Source: Eudorina sp. 2006-703-Eu-15 (taxonomy: Eukaryota > Chlorophyta > Chlorophyceae > Chlamydomonadales > Volvocaceae). From it: 64,000 nucleotides of DNA. The first letter of the stretch is position 1. Each line of letters opens with the position of its first letter. The translations under genes were made by a program, and so were the position numbers. The stretch lies in NCBI GenBank assembly GCA_003117195.1, contig BDSI01000173.1:62001-126000 (forward strand), read 5' to 3'. This document shows, piece by piece, positions 1-13,500 of the stretch. The notes below the pieces were generated by a model. That model made no database searches. It was not told where the DNA came from and worked only from the letters and a program-made list of their open reading frames with translations.

Positions 1-4
1 CAAA

Positions 5-55
5 TCTGGTGTCCCAGTGTAAGTAGGCGCTCTGGTGTCCCAGTGTAAATAGGCG
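5..55. repeat. Two-copy tandem repeat, 26-bp unit
   Basis: Two adjacent copies of a unit beginning TCTGGTGTCCCAGTGTAA differ at one base. The repeat lies upstream of the first recognisable exon of gene A, so it is intronic if the gene starts before the window, as inferred. Confidence 0.7.
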
Positions 56-297
56 TCACATGGTGGAGCAGTCTGCCACATCCAGCAACTAACTGGCCGG
101 AGGTCAAAAGGGGGTCAGGGCTCAGCTCCAAGACCCATACCACCCGTCTGCGTGGATGCATTCAGCAGGGCCCTGCTATGCATGAGCATGGCATCGGGTG
201 CGGCCGGTTGCGAGCCCTGCTTCGTTGGGTCATTAACTGACTATGAGGCAAAGCTGTGGAGTCACCGGACTGTACTTGCCCTCTTCCCATGCGCCAG

Positions 298-1586
298 GCG
301 CCACGCAGGCCCTGCTGCCGTACATGTCGCCCACCGTACTGCGGCTGTACGCATCCCAACCAACGCGATGCAGCTCGGACTTGGTCAACCTGCTGTACGA
401 CTTGTCGTTGGGCTTGTACGGCACAGATGCGCTGAAGGTACGACAGGGCACAAATGTGGGAATGCCGGGGGCGGCCATCGAGACGTGACCAAAGCAGGAG
501 CGCATCTCCGTGTCCAAAGCCCCATCTCGGTACGGTGCAGCTTTTCTGCCTTGAAGCTTTTCATGGCTCGCGCAAACGTTTGCGTCTGCGGGTGAGCTTT
601 GTGGCATATGGCCCAAACATGATAATCATTGTGACCTTAACGGGCGTCCGCCGCCGTCCTCGCTCCTCGCCTTCCTCCAGGCCTGCCACTACGATCTGTA
701 CACGGCCCTGGGCGCCGTGTTCTCCTGGGTCCGTGACCACATCCCTTTGAGGGCCCAGGAGGTGGCCGACCAGCCCCTGGCCACCGCCCTGTGGCCCGAC
801 CTGGACCGGGTCCCCGCCCTGGAGCTCACCGCCGCAGTGGCGGCCGCACTGGACGACCCGGACCAGCTGGGCGACACCGCGGCGGTGCTGGGGGCCGGCT
901 GCGGGATGGCCCCCAGGGACCTGGCGGCCCTGGTGCCCGACATAGCCACCGCCCTGACACAGCTGCACGCGGACCTGCCCATGCTGCAGCAACTCGGTCG
1001 GCGACTGTCCGACTCCCATTGGACGTTGTACGGCAACAGCGGTCCCGGAGCCGCCGACGGTGTTGATGATGATGATGGGTACGGCGATGAGTACGGAAAC
1101 GGGTACGGCATAATTAGCGGCTCCTCGGACTTGGTCTCCACCATCGAGGATGATCCCCTCGTAGGTCAGCGGCGCCTCAGCCGACTGAGTACTGCTCCTC
1201 CCAGTAGCGGTGACACCCGGGCTGACAGCGCGGCCGCGGCAGGTGTGGCAGCGATGGCGCTAACGAGCCGCCGTCGACTGGCGGGCGCCGTGCCGGCGCC
1301 CGGCGCTGACATGGGCAGTAGCAGCAGTAGTAGCAGCAGCAGCGGCGGCACTGGCGTTGGCATTGGCACGTACTTCTACTCGATGCCGCCGGACGGGTTC
1401 GTGGCGGAGCCGCCGGCAGCCATGGCGCCCCTCATGTTGCCGCTGCTGTTCCACATACTGCTGTACAAGGACCGGGGGGGCACCATAGGGCCCGCGCAGT
1501 ACGGCGCGGCGCCCGCCTTCGTGGAGCGGCTGGTTCGCGTCACGAACACGATGGCGGCGCCCACTAATATTCAGTTCTTCGTCAAG
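298..1586 (+). other. Gene A coding exons 298-437 and 681-1586: prodomain and first strand of the catalytic domain
   Basis: The first exon aligns residue for residue with the [12 protein letters not shown] exon of B and C. The second is 302 codons against 242-243 in the paralogs. Its first 107 codons are nearly identical to gene D and include a conserved Cys at 900-902 (GAGCGMAP), a candidate cysteine switch. The middle is A-specific low complexity with an Asp run near 1064, a Gly/Tyr stretch and a Ser run near 1318. The end (MLPLLFHILLY, then NIQFFVK) matches the opening strand and helix of M43 catalytic domains. Basic tracts QRRL and SRRRL precede it and could be processing sites. Confidence 0.85.
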
Positions 1587-4500
1587 GTGCAGTAACGGCT
1601 GCGGCGCGGCGGGGCGCGAGATGGTTTGAGTGCGTGGGGGTTACACATATGTTTTGGTGGTCGGGTTTTAAGGAAGCCGCTTGTCGAACTGGGGAGGGCT
1701 TCGCGTTGCCGGGAAGGGATGCGGCCTGGTGATGGCCGCGTGGCCAATCCATTCTCTGCCGCCACTACAAACGAAACCCAGGAAACAAACCCGGGCATGC
1801 CCAAACGCGGTCGGAGCGGGGCCAAGGTGGGGCGGCCGCGGCCGCGGCGGCCCAGCGGTCCGGAGGCCGCCTGTCTGGTGCGCGTGCTGGCAACTCTCCA
1901 AGAGTGATCAACCGCTCCGGTGTTCGTTCCTGTTGAATGAATCACAGTGCAGTGGACTCAGCGGGTTGTTCTCTCTTCCGGCGCATCACTTGGGAGGGGC
2001 GCCTCACCGCTTAGCTCTGGCTGTCGTCCGGATCACAACCGCCACCCCTGGAGCCGCGCCTTCCCATCCTTCGTAATCCTGTCAGGCACCTCCACACTGC
2101 CTCCCCTTGTCGATATCCTCAATACTTCCATACCCCGCTTCAGGAGGTGCGCAGCGACCCATCGCTCTACCCCTACCTGCTGCTCAGCGACCGCGTGGCG
2201 TGGTTGTCGTGCTCTAGCGGGGGAGGCTTCCAGAACCAGTGCCTCCGGAACCACACAGTGGTGGAGAGGTACGGTGTGGTGCCGTGCGGTGCTGTGCTGT
2301 GCTGTCTGCTGTGACGTGCTGCGCTCTGACGGTCATGTCAAACAAGGCCGCGTCAGGTTTCGCCAGGCGCCCTGCGGCCAAACAAGCACCGTCGCACCCG
2401 GATGGCCTTGGCCAGGCTCGACGCAACCACGGCGGTGGACAGCCCACACAGCCCGCCCCTTCCCGTGCCCATACACTCCGATACAGAGCGAGTCGCCCCG
2501 CGGTCACTCCTGATCTTAGAACCCCGGGGGGGAACCCCCTCTTGCTCCCTCGCTCTCTCTCCGCTGCACGCCTGCCGTGTCCCGCAGCATGGTGGCTGAC
2601 TTCCCGCGCTCCATCAACGTCTTCATCGTGGGGGACTCGACAGTAATCGCCAACATGCCGCTGGGATTCGCTTGGATTCCCGGGTGCGGTGGGCGGGGGC
2701 TGTTTGCTTGGGCAATGGTCAGGTCGTACGATGGTCGTACGGCAACACGGGCGTCGGATCCAGAGAGGCCGAGGTTGCTGTGGATTGACGTGCAGGACAT
2801 GCAAAAGCCCTGCACGGGTTGGGATCCAGAGCTGTCTAAGGCGGTTTGGTGCTTTCGGGCTACTTCTGGGAGGCTTCTTCTTTCTCCAGCAAGGAGCTTC
2901 CGTACACACACGTGCATGGCACAGCCCTTGTACGGAATCCGTACACTGACGTGTAGTACATGCCGTGTACGGCATCGTCCCGCTCGGGCAGGTCAGACAT
3001 GGCGCCCGGCAACGGCTTCGTGACGATGACCTGGGACGGCGTCTCCACCAGTGGCTCAAACTCGCTGCTGTCGTACAACGACGGCCCCAACACGCTGCTG
3101 CACGAGCTGTTCCATCACCTGGGGCTGAGACACACCTTCACCGCCAACGTCACTGGGGGCCCCGGCTGTTTGGACGGGGACTACGGTGAGGGCGGCCGTG
3201 CGTGTTGGTTTCGGGCTCCGGGCAGCTCCGCCGGTGGTCGCGGGGCTGTCTGGCGCCATACTGATGTATACGGCGGCCGTCGCACGTCGCGACCGCACCG
3301 CTGACTGATGCGGCGGTGGTGGTGGCGGCGGGGCGAGGTAATGTGGTTCCCGTGAGGTTTGGTTTTGACCGCAGCGCGGTGGATGACGGGGAGGCGCCTG
3401 CGGCAACCTTGTGTATACGGTGGGTGGCCCACTGCCCCGCATTTATCGACACTGGATTCCTCCGTGAGGTCGAGGTGCAGGGACAGAGAGGAGCGCACCG
3501 CCGCCGCTGGGAATACGACGCCACGTACGTACGTCACCGAGAGCCGCCTGCGGCACACGAGACACAACCTGCCGTCTGCTGCGCTGCGCTGCTGCCAGGC
3601 TCCAGGCGGGGCGAGAGCGCAAGACGCACCCACGCCCGGTCCTGGATCCTTGGTGGAAATAGATCATGGAACCAACCCGGTCGCTTCTCCAATAGTTGGT
3701 TGGACTGGGGCTCATGGGGCTGCCTGGAGTGCCTGCGTGTCCGCTGCCTGGATTGCGGCTCGGCCCTCTGATTCCGCCCCCAACCCTCCAGTGCATCTTC
3801 GCCCGCAATGTGGGGACTGATGTGTTTCCGCCCTCCCTCCCTCCCGCCCTCCCTCCCGCCCTCCCTCCCGCCCTCCCGGCCTGAAACCCCTCGTCGCCAT
3901 CCCGTCGTGGCGGCCGGCGGGGGTAATTCATGATGGCGCAGTGATCGACACACCCACCACCCTAGGTGAGCCTCTGGGTGGCTGGCAGCGGGAGTGTGCA
4001 CAAGTGTGGGTGGGTGCTGGAGCACGGGCGCGTGGCGAGTGGGGGGAAGATGGCGAGTGGGGGGGAAGGTGCAAGGATGTGCTGCGGACGTGCATGCAGC
4101 ACCTGCATGCGCGAGCGCCCACCCGGTGGGGCGGAGTGGGCTGTGAACGCTGGGTGAGGGGTGGGTGCGCGCGCCCCATTCTTACTCAGGAGGGCCTACC
4201 TGAGGGCGTGGGGCCGTGTCACTCACTACCTGGGGCCGTGGGGCCGTGTCACTCACTACAGATACCCGGCACGAATTTGTACAGTGGGACAGCTGAGAAA
4301 CATACGTTCACCGCACTTTGGTAACTGCACCGACAGGCAACATCGCCACGAGCAGCTTCGCCGCGACTTCCACAGCGTACTGCATGGAGCTGTTCTGGGG
4401 CCAGTACGGCGGTGACTGGGACTCGACGTACGACAGATGGAGCACCAACCTCGGCGTCCCCGACACGGACATGAACGCCTGGGCGGACTCGTGCCCCGGG

Positions 4501-7500
4501 CTGCCCGGGTACGACGAGCTGGGCAACTACATGACGTACAACACGCCCGTGTGTTTCGCGGCGCTGGGGCACTTCACCCCCGCGCAGGCGCAGCGCGCAT
4601 ACTACGTGACGTCGGAGCTGAACCCCGTCTTGTACGCCTGGGGCCAATACTACGCCTGGATGGCGGCGCCGCCGCCGCCAGAGGCCTCGCCCCCGCCCGA
4701 GTATGTCAATAACACCTGCCGGGTATGTGCGCAGTGTGTTTGCGTGCCGGGCATGTGCTAGGGTTTGTGCCGTACATAAGGGTACTTACGGATATGTGCC
4801 GTACACTCACGTGGAAAGCACGCGTTCTCCACCGCACGGCAAGCAGATTGACGCTGCCCGGCGTTGAGCTGGTCGCGGGGTGCGTACCCGTGGCCCCTGA
4901 GGGCTTCTGAACTGCATATATATACATATGACCTCCTCAGACATGATGACATGATCACATAGTGACCTGACCTGACGTGACGTGTGACCTTACGGTTGAA
5001 AGGAAACGAAAAACCTCCAACCACCTTCCCCTAACCAACTCTCAGGCACCTGTGCAGTTGCCTCCATGCGCCCCCAGCTGCGCCTTCTGACTGCGGCACC
5101 ACCCCCCTGCCCCCTGCGTCTTCTGCCTTCTGCCCCCTGCGCCTTCTGCCGCATGGCCCGTGCCGCCGTGCCGCAGGTCAGCCGAGGAGGCTGTGCCTGC
5201 AAGGCCGCCTGGACACTGAGCGGCTCAGCGTACTCGTACTGCGACCGACCCTTCAACAACGACACCCTCTTGTGAGTCGGGTCCTCGAGTCGCTTCCTCC
5301 CTGGAGTCGCCGGTCCCCCGCGGGCCATATAAGAGCTTCTTCTCTCTACATCGCCAAGTCGCCCATATGCCGGCCATCCATCCTCCATCCATCCATCCAT
5401 CCATCATGTTTCATAGTGATGTACCTCGACATTTTTGTGGACCCCAAGGATGCTGTGGAGTACGATGGATCCATGGATGCGTATGTACGATGTACCGCAC
5501 GGGGGGGTGGGTAAAAACGAGGTCCCCCGGTCGCCAGTGACGCCAAGCTGGGGTTGCAGTGCCTGGGATGGGTACCGCGAACACAAGGCCTCGGCGGGCG
5601 GGTTGGACCATCCCGCACTGTGTAAACGCTGCGGAGCACGACCCGGCGCCTGCCGTCCGTTGCCGTCCCCCCCCCCCAGCCTGGCTGGCCCGCGCACCTC
5701 TTCTATCTGGTGGACCCGCTGCCGGGCCCGTGCCCTAATCCCCGCCGTGCCCTAATCCCCGCCGTGCCCTAATAATCCCCGCCGTGCTCGCATCCCCTGC
5801 CGCCCGCCGCCCGCAGCTGTGAGGTGCAGAACCCCTTGACGTGCGCCGTATGCTCCAGGGCGGGTATCACCTCCCGCTGCCTGGCTTCGTGTCTAGGTAA
5901 GGGCGGATGGGCGAGTCGCCAGCGCGTACGTCAGCGAACGTGGTGGTGACTGGTGAGGCGGGGCGGGTGAGCCCTGAGCCCCGAGCGCCGCCGTGCCCCG
6001 CTGCAGCCGTCAGGCAGCCCTTTGTTGTGAGCCAGAGGGTGGGTGCCCCGCCCGGGGCCGCTGCCTTCATGGCTGTCAGCCCGCCTGCCAAACTGCCGGT
6101 CTGCCTGTGCCCCTCGCACGAGTCTTGGGTCTCTCCACCTCCACCTCCACCAATATAGACAGACCAACAGGTTTAGCAGTCCCAGATCGTAGACAGACCA
6201 ACAGGTTTAGGTAGAACCCTTCCTGCTTGGGACGCACGGTGCCGAGTGCGGCAGACGCCAGCCGGGCTCATGGGGTCGCGGGGCCTCTCTCTTTTTGTCC
6301 GCGTCCGCCTGTCAAGGCTCCCCTACCTGTCCAGGAGCCCTTTGTCCCCATCCTCGTCCCTCCATCCGGCCATGTTCCCCGCCGCCGCTCAGGGACGCCG
6401 CGGATGTGCAAGCGGACGCTGTCGCCGGGGACGCTGGACCCGCCGCCGCCGCCGCCGCGCGCGCTGTCGCCGCCGCCGCTGCCGCCACCGCCGCCGCCGC
6501 GGGATGTCCCCCGCGAGTGCATGGTGGGTCGCACGGCCGGGCCCCCCGCCAGCGCGGTGTCGTACCGCTGGGGGAGGTGTTCATAGGCGGCTGGGGCCCA
6601 TGCCTGTCTGCTTTCGTGGGGACCCGGATCGCCAGTGCGGCCAGTGCGGGGGCCTACCCCGCGCAGCCCTGCCTGACCTGGCCACTGCCCAGCCAACTGC
6701 CTGTCCTGCCACTGCCCAGCCAACGGCTTGTGAACTGCGCGGCTTGGTTGCCGGTGCATGACGGCGTTCGTCTGGGTCGGGGTAGGTGTGGCTGGCGACG
6801 TTGACAGGCGGCGGCTGCCGAACCAGGGGAGCACGTGAACGGGCGGTAGCCGGTCAGAACCCGAGCACTCGTTGGGCTAACAACGCACGCACGGCCTTCT
6901 CGCTAGACACACGGACACACAAACATTCACCTTGCACTCACTGGGATCGGCGGGACGCAGTCCAGGGTCCGTTCCCTCGAGTCACGGGAGCCACAGCCAC
7001 ACAGCTTGCGCCATGTCGCCCGAAGCAGGGTCACAGGCGGCCTTTGCCCTGTAAAGTTGTAAGGGTACATCCTGCCCTGCTGCCCTGCTGGCCTTCACTC
7101 GGGGACCCAATGGGACAACCTCCGTCTGCAGGTGGCGGCGAGTGGGTGCCCCTGCCGTAGCACCTGGTTGTACGGCGGCTTCTTCTACAGCTACTGCGCA
7201 ACGGTCAACGGATCGGCGCCTTTGATGTAAGCGCATGGGCTTGGCCAGCTGTCCTCCCACACGTGGGAATGGCAGGACCAGGTCTGGGAGCTGGATCCGC
7301 GCCTTTATCAATCTCCCTCCCTTCGGCTTCGACAACGATATATCAGCCCAAATGTTGCGATGCTGCACTGCGTGGCAACAACAACAGCATGTACCCAACG
7401 TGCCCTAGCTGTTGCAGATGGGCAAGTGAGTGATCTTTGCATGCTGTTGCAAATGTTGCAGATTTTGCCAAGCATGCGTCCCGATCCTGTCGCGCGTCCT

Positions 7501-10500
7501 CCTCCGACTCTCTCCTCGCCTCTCCCTCTCCGCGCCCTCCCTCCGACCGCGCCTCTCCCTCCGACCGCGCCTCCCCCTCTCTGTCCCTTCCTGCCCACCG
7601 CAGCTGCCAAGTGGAGCCCTCCTGCGCCTCCTTCGACCCCGACACCCCCATCCAGCGCTGCGACCCCAGCCTGGCCGTCGACCTGTGCGGTGAGCCACCA
7701 CCACCACCAGCGGCAAATCGCCGGATGCCCCACCCGGGTGATGCCCGGGTGGGAGTGGGCTCCTGCCGGAACCGAACGTGGACCGACAGGCCCTAGCAGA
7801 CCCCCCGGGAAACTGAGTGGCTGACGGTCAAACCCTGGACGTGGACTGCGGAGCCTCAGGGTTTCAGGTCTCATGGGTCACAGGGGGACTTGGTTGCTTC
7901 AAGTGATTGCCGCACGGGCTGGCTGCAGGGTGGCTATCTTATTTTGCGGAGTATCTACGGCCGGAGATACTCCTTGCCCAATCGTGCTGAAAGTATCTGT
8001 CGGAGGGAGCTTTTGCCGGCATTTTATCTACTCAAAGGGGGCTTTTCCCCGTGCGAGAGGCCATGAGTATCTAAAACCCCATTTTCCCACCGAGGGAAAG
8101 TATCTATCAAAACGCAAGGTTTTCGGCCGAATATATATTGATATCTTAAGATAGCCACCCTGGCTGGCTGTATCGAGCGAGCAGGGGGCTGTTGGTCGCA
8201 CGGGCTGTGGGTGCACCGCCCCGGTTCGGTCCGGTAGCGCCCGGTCAAGGGACCACCGGGCCGTGCGGCGACCCGATCACGGTGCGTCAGGCGATGTGCG
8301 GGTGCGGGTTGACCGCGTGCTGGGTCGAGCTGCCGAAGAGCCCTCGCCTCGCTCAACGCCCGTTGATTGAGCGCTCTGTGGCTTGGTTTATTTCTCACCC
8401 GCGGTGTTGCCACGTGCTGTGTCGATGTCCTTGTCGGTGTCGACAGCAGGGGGCCGAATCCGCATCTCCAACGCGCTGCGGGCTCCCCCGCCGAGTCCGC
8501 CACCGACACCGCCTTCGCCGCCGCAGCCGCCGCCGTCACGGCCGGCGACGCCGCCGCCGCCAGCGCCGGCGCGCCCGCCGGCGCGCCCAGCTGCACCGCC
8601 GGCGCCACCCCCGCCGCCTCCGGCTCCTCCGCCGCCATCCCCCGGACCACCCGCTCCCAGCACAGGTAGGTACCCTACAAGGACCGCCGCCGCAGACGTC
8701 GTGCCGTATTTCCTACTCGATACCGTACAATCCGTACATGGGGTTATCGGCGCACCGCAGCCAACGTGGCAGTCAGTGGTTCTCAGTGTTAACGCACTCT
8801 GCCCGTGCCCATTGGCGGTGTTCTGATAAGCACCGAGAAGAGCAGCTACCGACTGCGATAAGTGCAAATGATCTCACGGCCCAGCTCCCAAGCGTGCAAT
8901 GTTTTTTACACGTACCTCTCCACCCCCGCCCCCTTAACACACGCCTCGGTTTCAGGCCGAGACGTATTATTGTTATCATCATGATAAATAAATGTGCATA
9001 TTTCCATTGTCAAGATTAAGCGCATCAGCTCGGGTGGCACGGTCCCTTGCCGCCACGCAGGTTCCGTCGCGTCCGTGTCCGGCAGTCTTGTGCTGAACTC
9101 AAGCTGCAGCGCGCCGCTCTCGAAGGCCGTCGGCAGCACTTTTGCGGCTGCTGTGGTGGACTCGTTGGCGGCGGTGGCGGCGGTAGGTCGGACGGGGGAA
9201 CGTTTGCCGTGAACGGCCGCCGGATTGATTGATGGGCGGCATAGGGTTCGCTCGTTGGGCGGCTTCCAAACACCTACAGTCAAGGCACCCCGCGCCGCCA
9301 AGTCCTCGATCCCGGACTTCTCTATTCGGTCAGCGAAGACCCCCACATGATATACTCCGGGACACCGGTATTCATCATGTGCCGGTGTTAAGGCTTTCCG
9401 TTCGTCTGTTGGCCCCGACTTGTGTGGCCAGCTATCCACGGGGTCCAGCGGGTCCAGCGGGAAGTCCACCTGTACTCCGCAGTGCCCCCTCCGACTCGGC
9501 CCCCCTGGACTGTCCCGCCAGCAGGTGCCCACCGGCTACGTGGTCGTGGACTCGACGGCCTGCAGCCGCTCCAGCGCCGCCAGTCCCTCCGGCCTCCTCA
9601 CCGCCGCCTTCACCGTCTTCTTCCCGGACGCTCCTGGGGTGGCGCAGCAGGTGGGTCGGCGGGCGCAGCCCGCCTGCTCTGCCCCTCTATCCGCACGGTT
9701 ATCTGAACAGTCATTCGGCCACATGCCGCATCCACTGCATGCAAGCTGGGGCAAGCAGGCAGGCAGGCACAAAGGGCAGGCAGGTACAAAGGGCAAGCAG
9801 GCAGGCAGACACAAAGGGCAAGCAGGCACAACGGCAGGCGGCCCGAAAGCACAGTAGTTACTGTAAAGACAGCAGGGAGAGGCGATTGGGGCTGGTAGGG
9901 CCTCGTCAGAGCGCGGGGCTCTGTCCAATCTGGAGGGCAGGCAGGATGGCAGGTAGCCCAGAAGCCCAGCAGGGCATGAAAGCAGAAAGGCAGAGCGTTG
10001 GCCGTGACGACGGCTGGGGGGTAGGTGGGCGCTGGCAGAAGACCGCAAAAGCCGCCAGTGAGTTCGTGCCCGGACTCAGCTGCTGGGTAGGCCAGTCAGC
10101 TGTCGAAGTGTTTGGCAGTGCGCCTCCCTTTGGTTGACCGATTGTCTGCTGTTGCGGCGGGGAACAGCAGGTAGCGGGATCCTTTCGGGGGGCGGCATCG
10201 GCAGCGCAAAGCACATGCTGTCCGGGGAAGGTGGTGCTTCCTTAATGATGTTACAGTGGTGCTCGATGAACACTGTGGCTTAGATGGTGACCGACGCTTC
10301 GCCGCGTTATCGTCCCCTGCCGCGCCGATCTTCTCGCCCTGCCCCCTTTCTCCCCTTCCTTGGCTTACCTTTTTCCCGCGCTTTCCCCCCTCCCCCCTGT
10401 ACCCCCTTCCCCCCCCCCCGCGGCAGATTGGCAACGTGTCGTTGCTGCTGGGCTCAGCCGCTGCGCTGCGCTCGGCCCTCAGCGCCTCCGTCCTGTCCCG

Positions 10501-13500
10501 GTGGGGTGCAGTCACCCGGTCGGACTGCGTCGCCACAAACGTCCTGCAGCCCCTGGCAGGTGAGCTCCCCCGACCGACCGACCGACCGACCGACCGACCG
10601 ACCGGCAGCATGCATGGCGGGCGGGTAGCCATCGACGCCGCAGTCGCACCCCGCGGCGCATGCTGGGTGTGGCCGTGTTCGTTCCGGACTTTTTGTTCCG
10701 GTTTGTTTATCGTTTTAGTCTTTCAGTGCCTTTCATTCTCCCTCACTCACTCGCAGTTATATCCGGCGGGCCCTACATGTGGCAGCAACTGGACGGCTAC
10801 AGCTCCGGACTGGCTACAGCGCTGTTGCCAACGGGCCAAGTCGGGCTGCTCTGGTGAGGACATGACTCATACACGTTGTCGCGCAACGGATGTTCATTGC
10901 AGATACGACCACAATGACTTGTCTCGTAAGCGGATGCAACATCGATCACCGTTTATGTATATATATATGTGTGTGTGTGTGTGTGTACGGCTGTAGTACG
11001 GCGAGTGGCTTCGGAGCGGCCGAAGCAACCGCCGTGTGTCAGGAGCTGGGCTTCGCTGCCGGCCAGCCCTCCGCGCCCCCGCCCGGATCCACGGACGCCT
11101 ACTGGAACAGCCCGATGCTGGTGAGCTTGGGGACAGACTGACAGACTGACAGATAGAGACACACGCGGCTCAGTTCTCCTTCACCACACTGGAAGGAACA
11201 CGGCTCCTGCGCAACATCTGCAACTACTCCTCCTGTCTTGTGCAGTGAGGGACATGATGCAGGATGTCCCTCGTGTCCACATGCGGCATTGCAGCGAACG
11301 ACCGAGTGTCCCGTGTAATAGTTTTGTTGTTAACATCATAACTATTATTATTGTTTGCTTTTTATTACCTTTTTGTTGTACGGCGGGTACCCTGGGGTGA
11401 CTGGCCTTGCTTGCTGCATGCGCCTGTGGCCCTGGCCCCAGGATGGGCTGACGTGTGTATCGGCGGCAGCGTACGGCAGCTCTGTGCAGTGCAGCTCCGG
11501 AACCTGGGTGGCAAGCGGCGGGCGGTGCACCATGGCATCGGCGGCAGCGGTGTCCTGCACAGGTACGAGCGATTGTACGATGATGTACGCTGTTACACGA
11601 TGTAGTACGTACTGAGAACGGCGAATCAGGTTTCGCTGGGCCTACCTCATACCCGCTGGTCTATCTCGCCCCAAACCAACTTTGGTTGTAAATGCTTTTG
11701 ATTGTCACAGGCAACGTGGTAGCTGTGCTGGACGGGGAGCTGGTTCTGACGTCCAACGCCAACACAGACTCGGGGGGAAGCGGCGGCGGGGGCTGCGGCG
11801 CCGCCGCCGGCCTGGCCAGCGGTCAGCTGCTGCGGGACCTGTTTCAGGCGCTACGGCAACAGCTGTTCTCGGTACGGCAGTACGATAGTACGGCAGCAAG
11901 CGCGCGCGTCGCCGACGACGACCTAGCGGAACGGGAGGGGCGGGCCGGAAGGGCTGCGAAGTCCCATTGTTGCCCCATGGATGTAATTATTAATCTCGAC
12001 CACGATGCTACGGCGCGTACCGTATCTCGCTGCCTGTGTGCCAGTCTCTGACTCCCTGAACGAACCCGGATGCGTGCCGGCCTTGCCGTAATGCCGTACT
12101 GCTGCCTTCTCCACCGGCCTCATCGCCTTTAGGTCAGCCCGGCTGCTGGAAGGGTCTCATTGTCCCAGTAGCCTCTTTTGTCGTCACGCGCACCAGCAGG
12201 TCCCCCTTCAATCCGATGAGTGATGGGCTGATGTGGCACATTTGCCGGCCCGCCCCGCGGATGCGCGCGGGTGCTCCCTGACTCGGTCCCTGGACTCTTG
12301 GATGATCCAAGTTGGATCCCTCCCTCCCTCCCTCCCTGGGCTTTGCCCGCAACCCCGTCCGCAGGCTGGCGACAGCCGTCTCCTGGTCCGCAGCCCCGTC
12401 GTGTGGCAGCAGCAGGCGGCGGCCCTCGCCGTGCTCTACTCGGTGCAGCTGCTGTCGGGCTGGAAGGCAGCGGACGTAGGTGCACGCGCCGCAGCCTCCC
12501 TAAAAAAAAGGAGCGCAGCGCGAATCCTGGCGGCGCACGTGCATGCTCCCCTGCTTCCAGAATCTTAGTTGTGTGGCTACGCTGCTTACGCTGCTTCCCC
12601 GAGGACAACAGTGACCGGACGTGGCCCTGTAGGCGCGCCCGCGGGCTGGCATGGCTGTAAAACGGCGCCTCAGTGTGTGTTTAGAAAAGGAACCCTACCG
12701 ACCAAGTGTGTGCTTTCTCTGGTCATCCTCAGCTCCTCCGATTGATAGCGGCTGGTCGATCCCTGCGCTGTGTGCCACGGCCCGGCACCGTAATCCCTCC
12801 ACCTCCACCTGTTTCCTGTTTATCCTGTTTATCCTGTTTTTTCCTGTTTTTTATGTTCTCCTGTTTCTCGGTTTTGGGGCCAGGTTGACGCCGCCTGGGA
12901 GGCAAGCGAGTCCCTGGATGCGGTGCAGTCCGCGCTGGGGTCGGGCTTTGCGGCCCGGTGGGGCGCGCCCTCGTCCGCGGGCCCCTCCGATCTGCGAGTG
13001 CTGCAGCGGGACGTTGGTGAGTGGGGCGGGCTGATGGTCGGGCTGGTGCGCGGGCGGATGCACCGGCGGATGCGCGGCAGCACGGGGCAGTGTCCATATT
13101 GTCTGCCGAAGTTGGGGCACACATTCACGCCCAAGCCATTCAGTCTTCCTGGCGCATTCCTGTGGCATGCTGTCTGGGGTCTTGTCGCCGCCTGGGTCGT
13201 GGGTCGACTTGGCCGCACCCAGTTTGGGTGATGCGGGGAGGCACAGCGGACGCCGTGGAAATCCATGCTGCGCTTCCATGCGTCGCTTCCATGCTGCGCT
13301 TCCATGCGTCGCTTCCATGCTGCGCTCACCTCCTGCCGTTACCCTCCCGGCCTCCCTCCCTCCCTCCCGGCCTTTCCTGGCGCATCCCTTTCCGCGTCCT
13401 CTCTTTCCCCCTTCAGTTTGCGCTTCCTCGGGGGCCACCGGCGCCACCCGCACCTGCGCCTCGGCGCCCCCTTTCGCACCGAACCCGCCGGACGTGGCCG

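Larger units (their letters stand above)
2144..4722 (+). other. Gene A coding exons 2144-4722: M43-like catalytic core
   Basis: Exons 2144-2268, 2588-2683, 2992-3185, 3942-3965 and 4337-4722 complete the peptidase domain. The zinc motif is HELFHHLGLRH at 3101-3133: three His ligands and the catalytic Glu. The next conserved block, DYVIDTP, is interrupted by an intron (3186-3941) absent from B-D, leaving a 24-nt exon. The Met-turn is NYMTYN near 4526. The exon closes with a short Pro-rich linker and NTCR at the splice site, where the paralogs have CK. The architecture fits M43 better than M11 gametolysin because of the DYVxDTP block after the zinc motif. Confidence 0.88.

Noticed and set aside
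2992..4722. Assignment to M11 gametolysin, the best-known algal matrix protease
   Set aside because: The zinc motif would allow it, but the conserved [11 protein letters not shown] block, the [16 protein letters not shown] strand and the NYMTY turn fit M43 (pappalysin/cytophagalysin) better.
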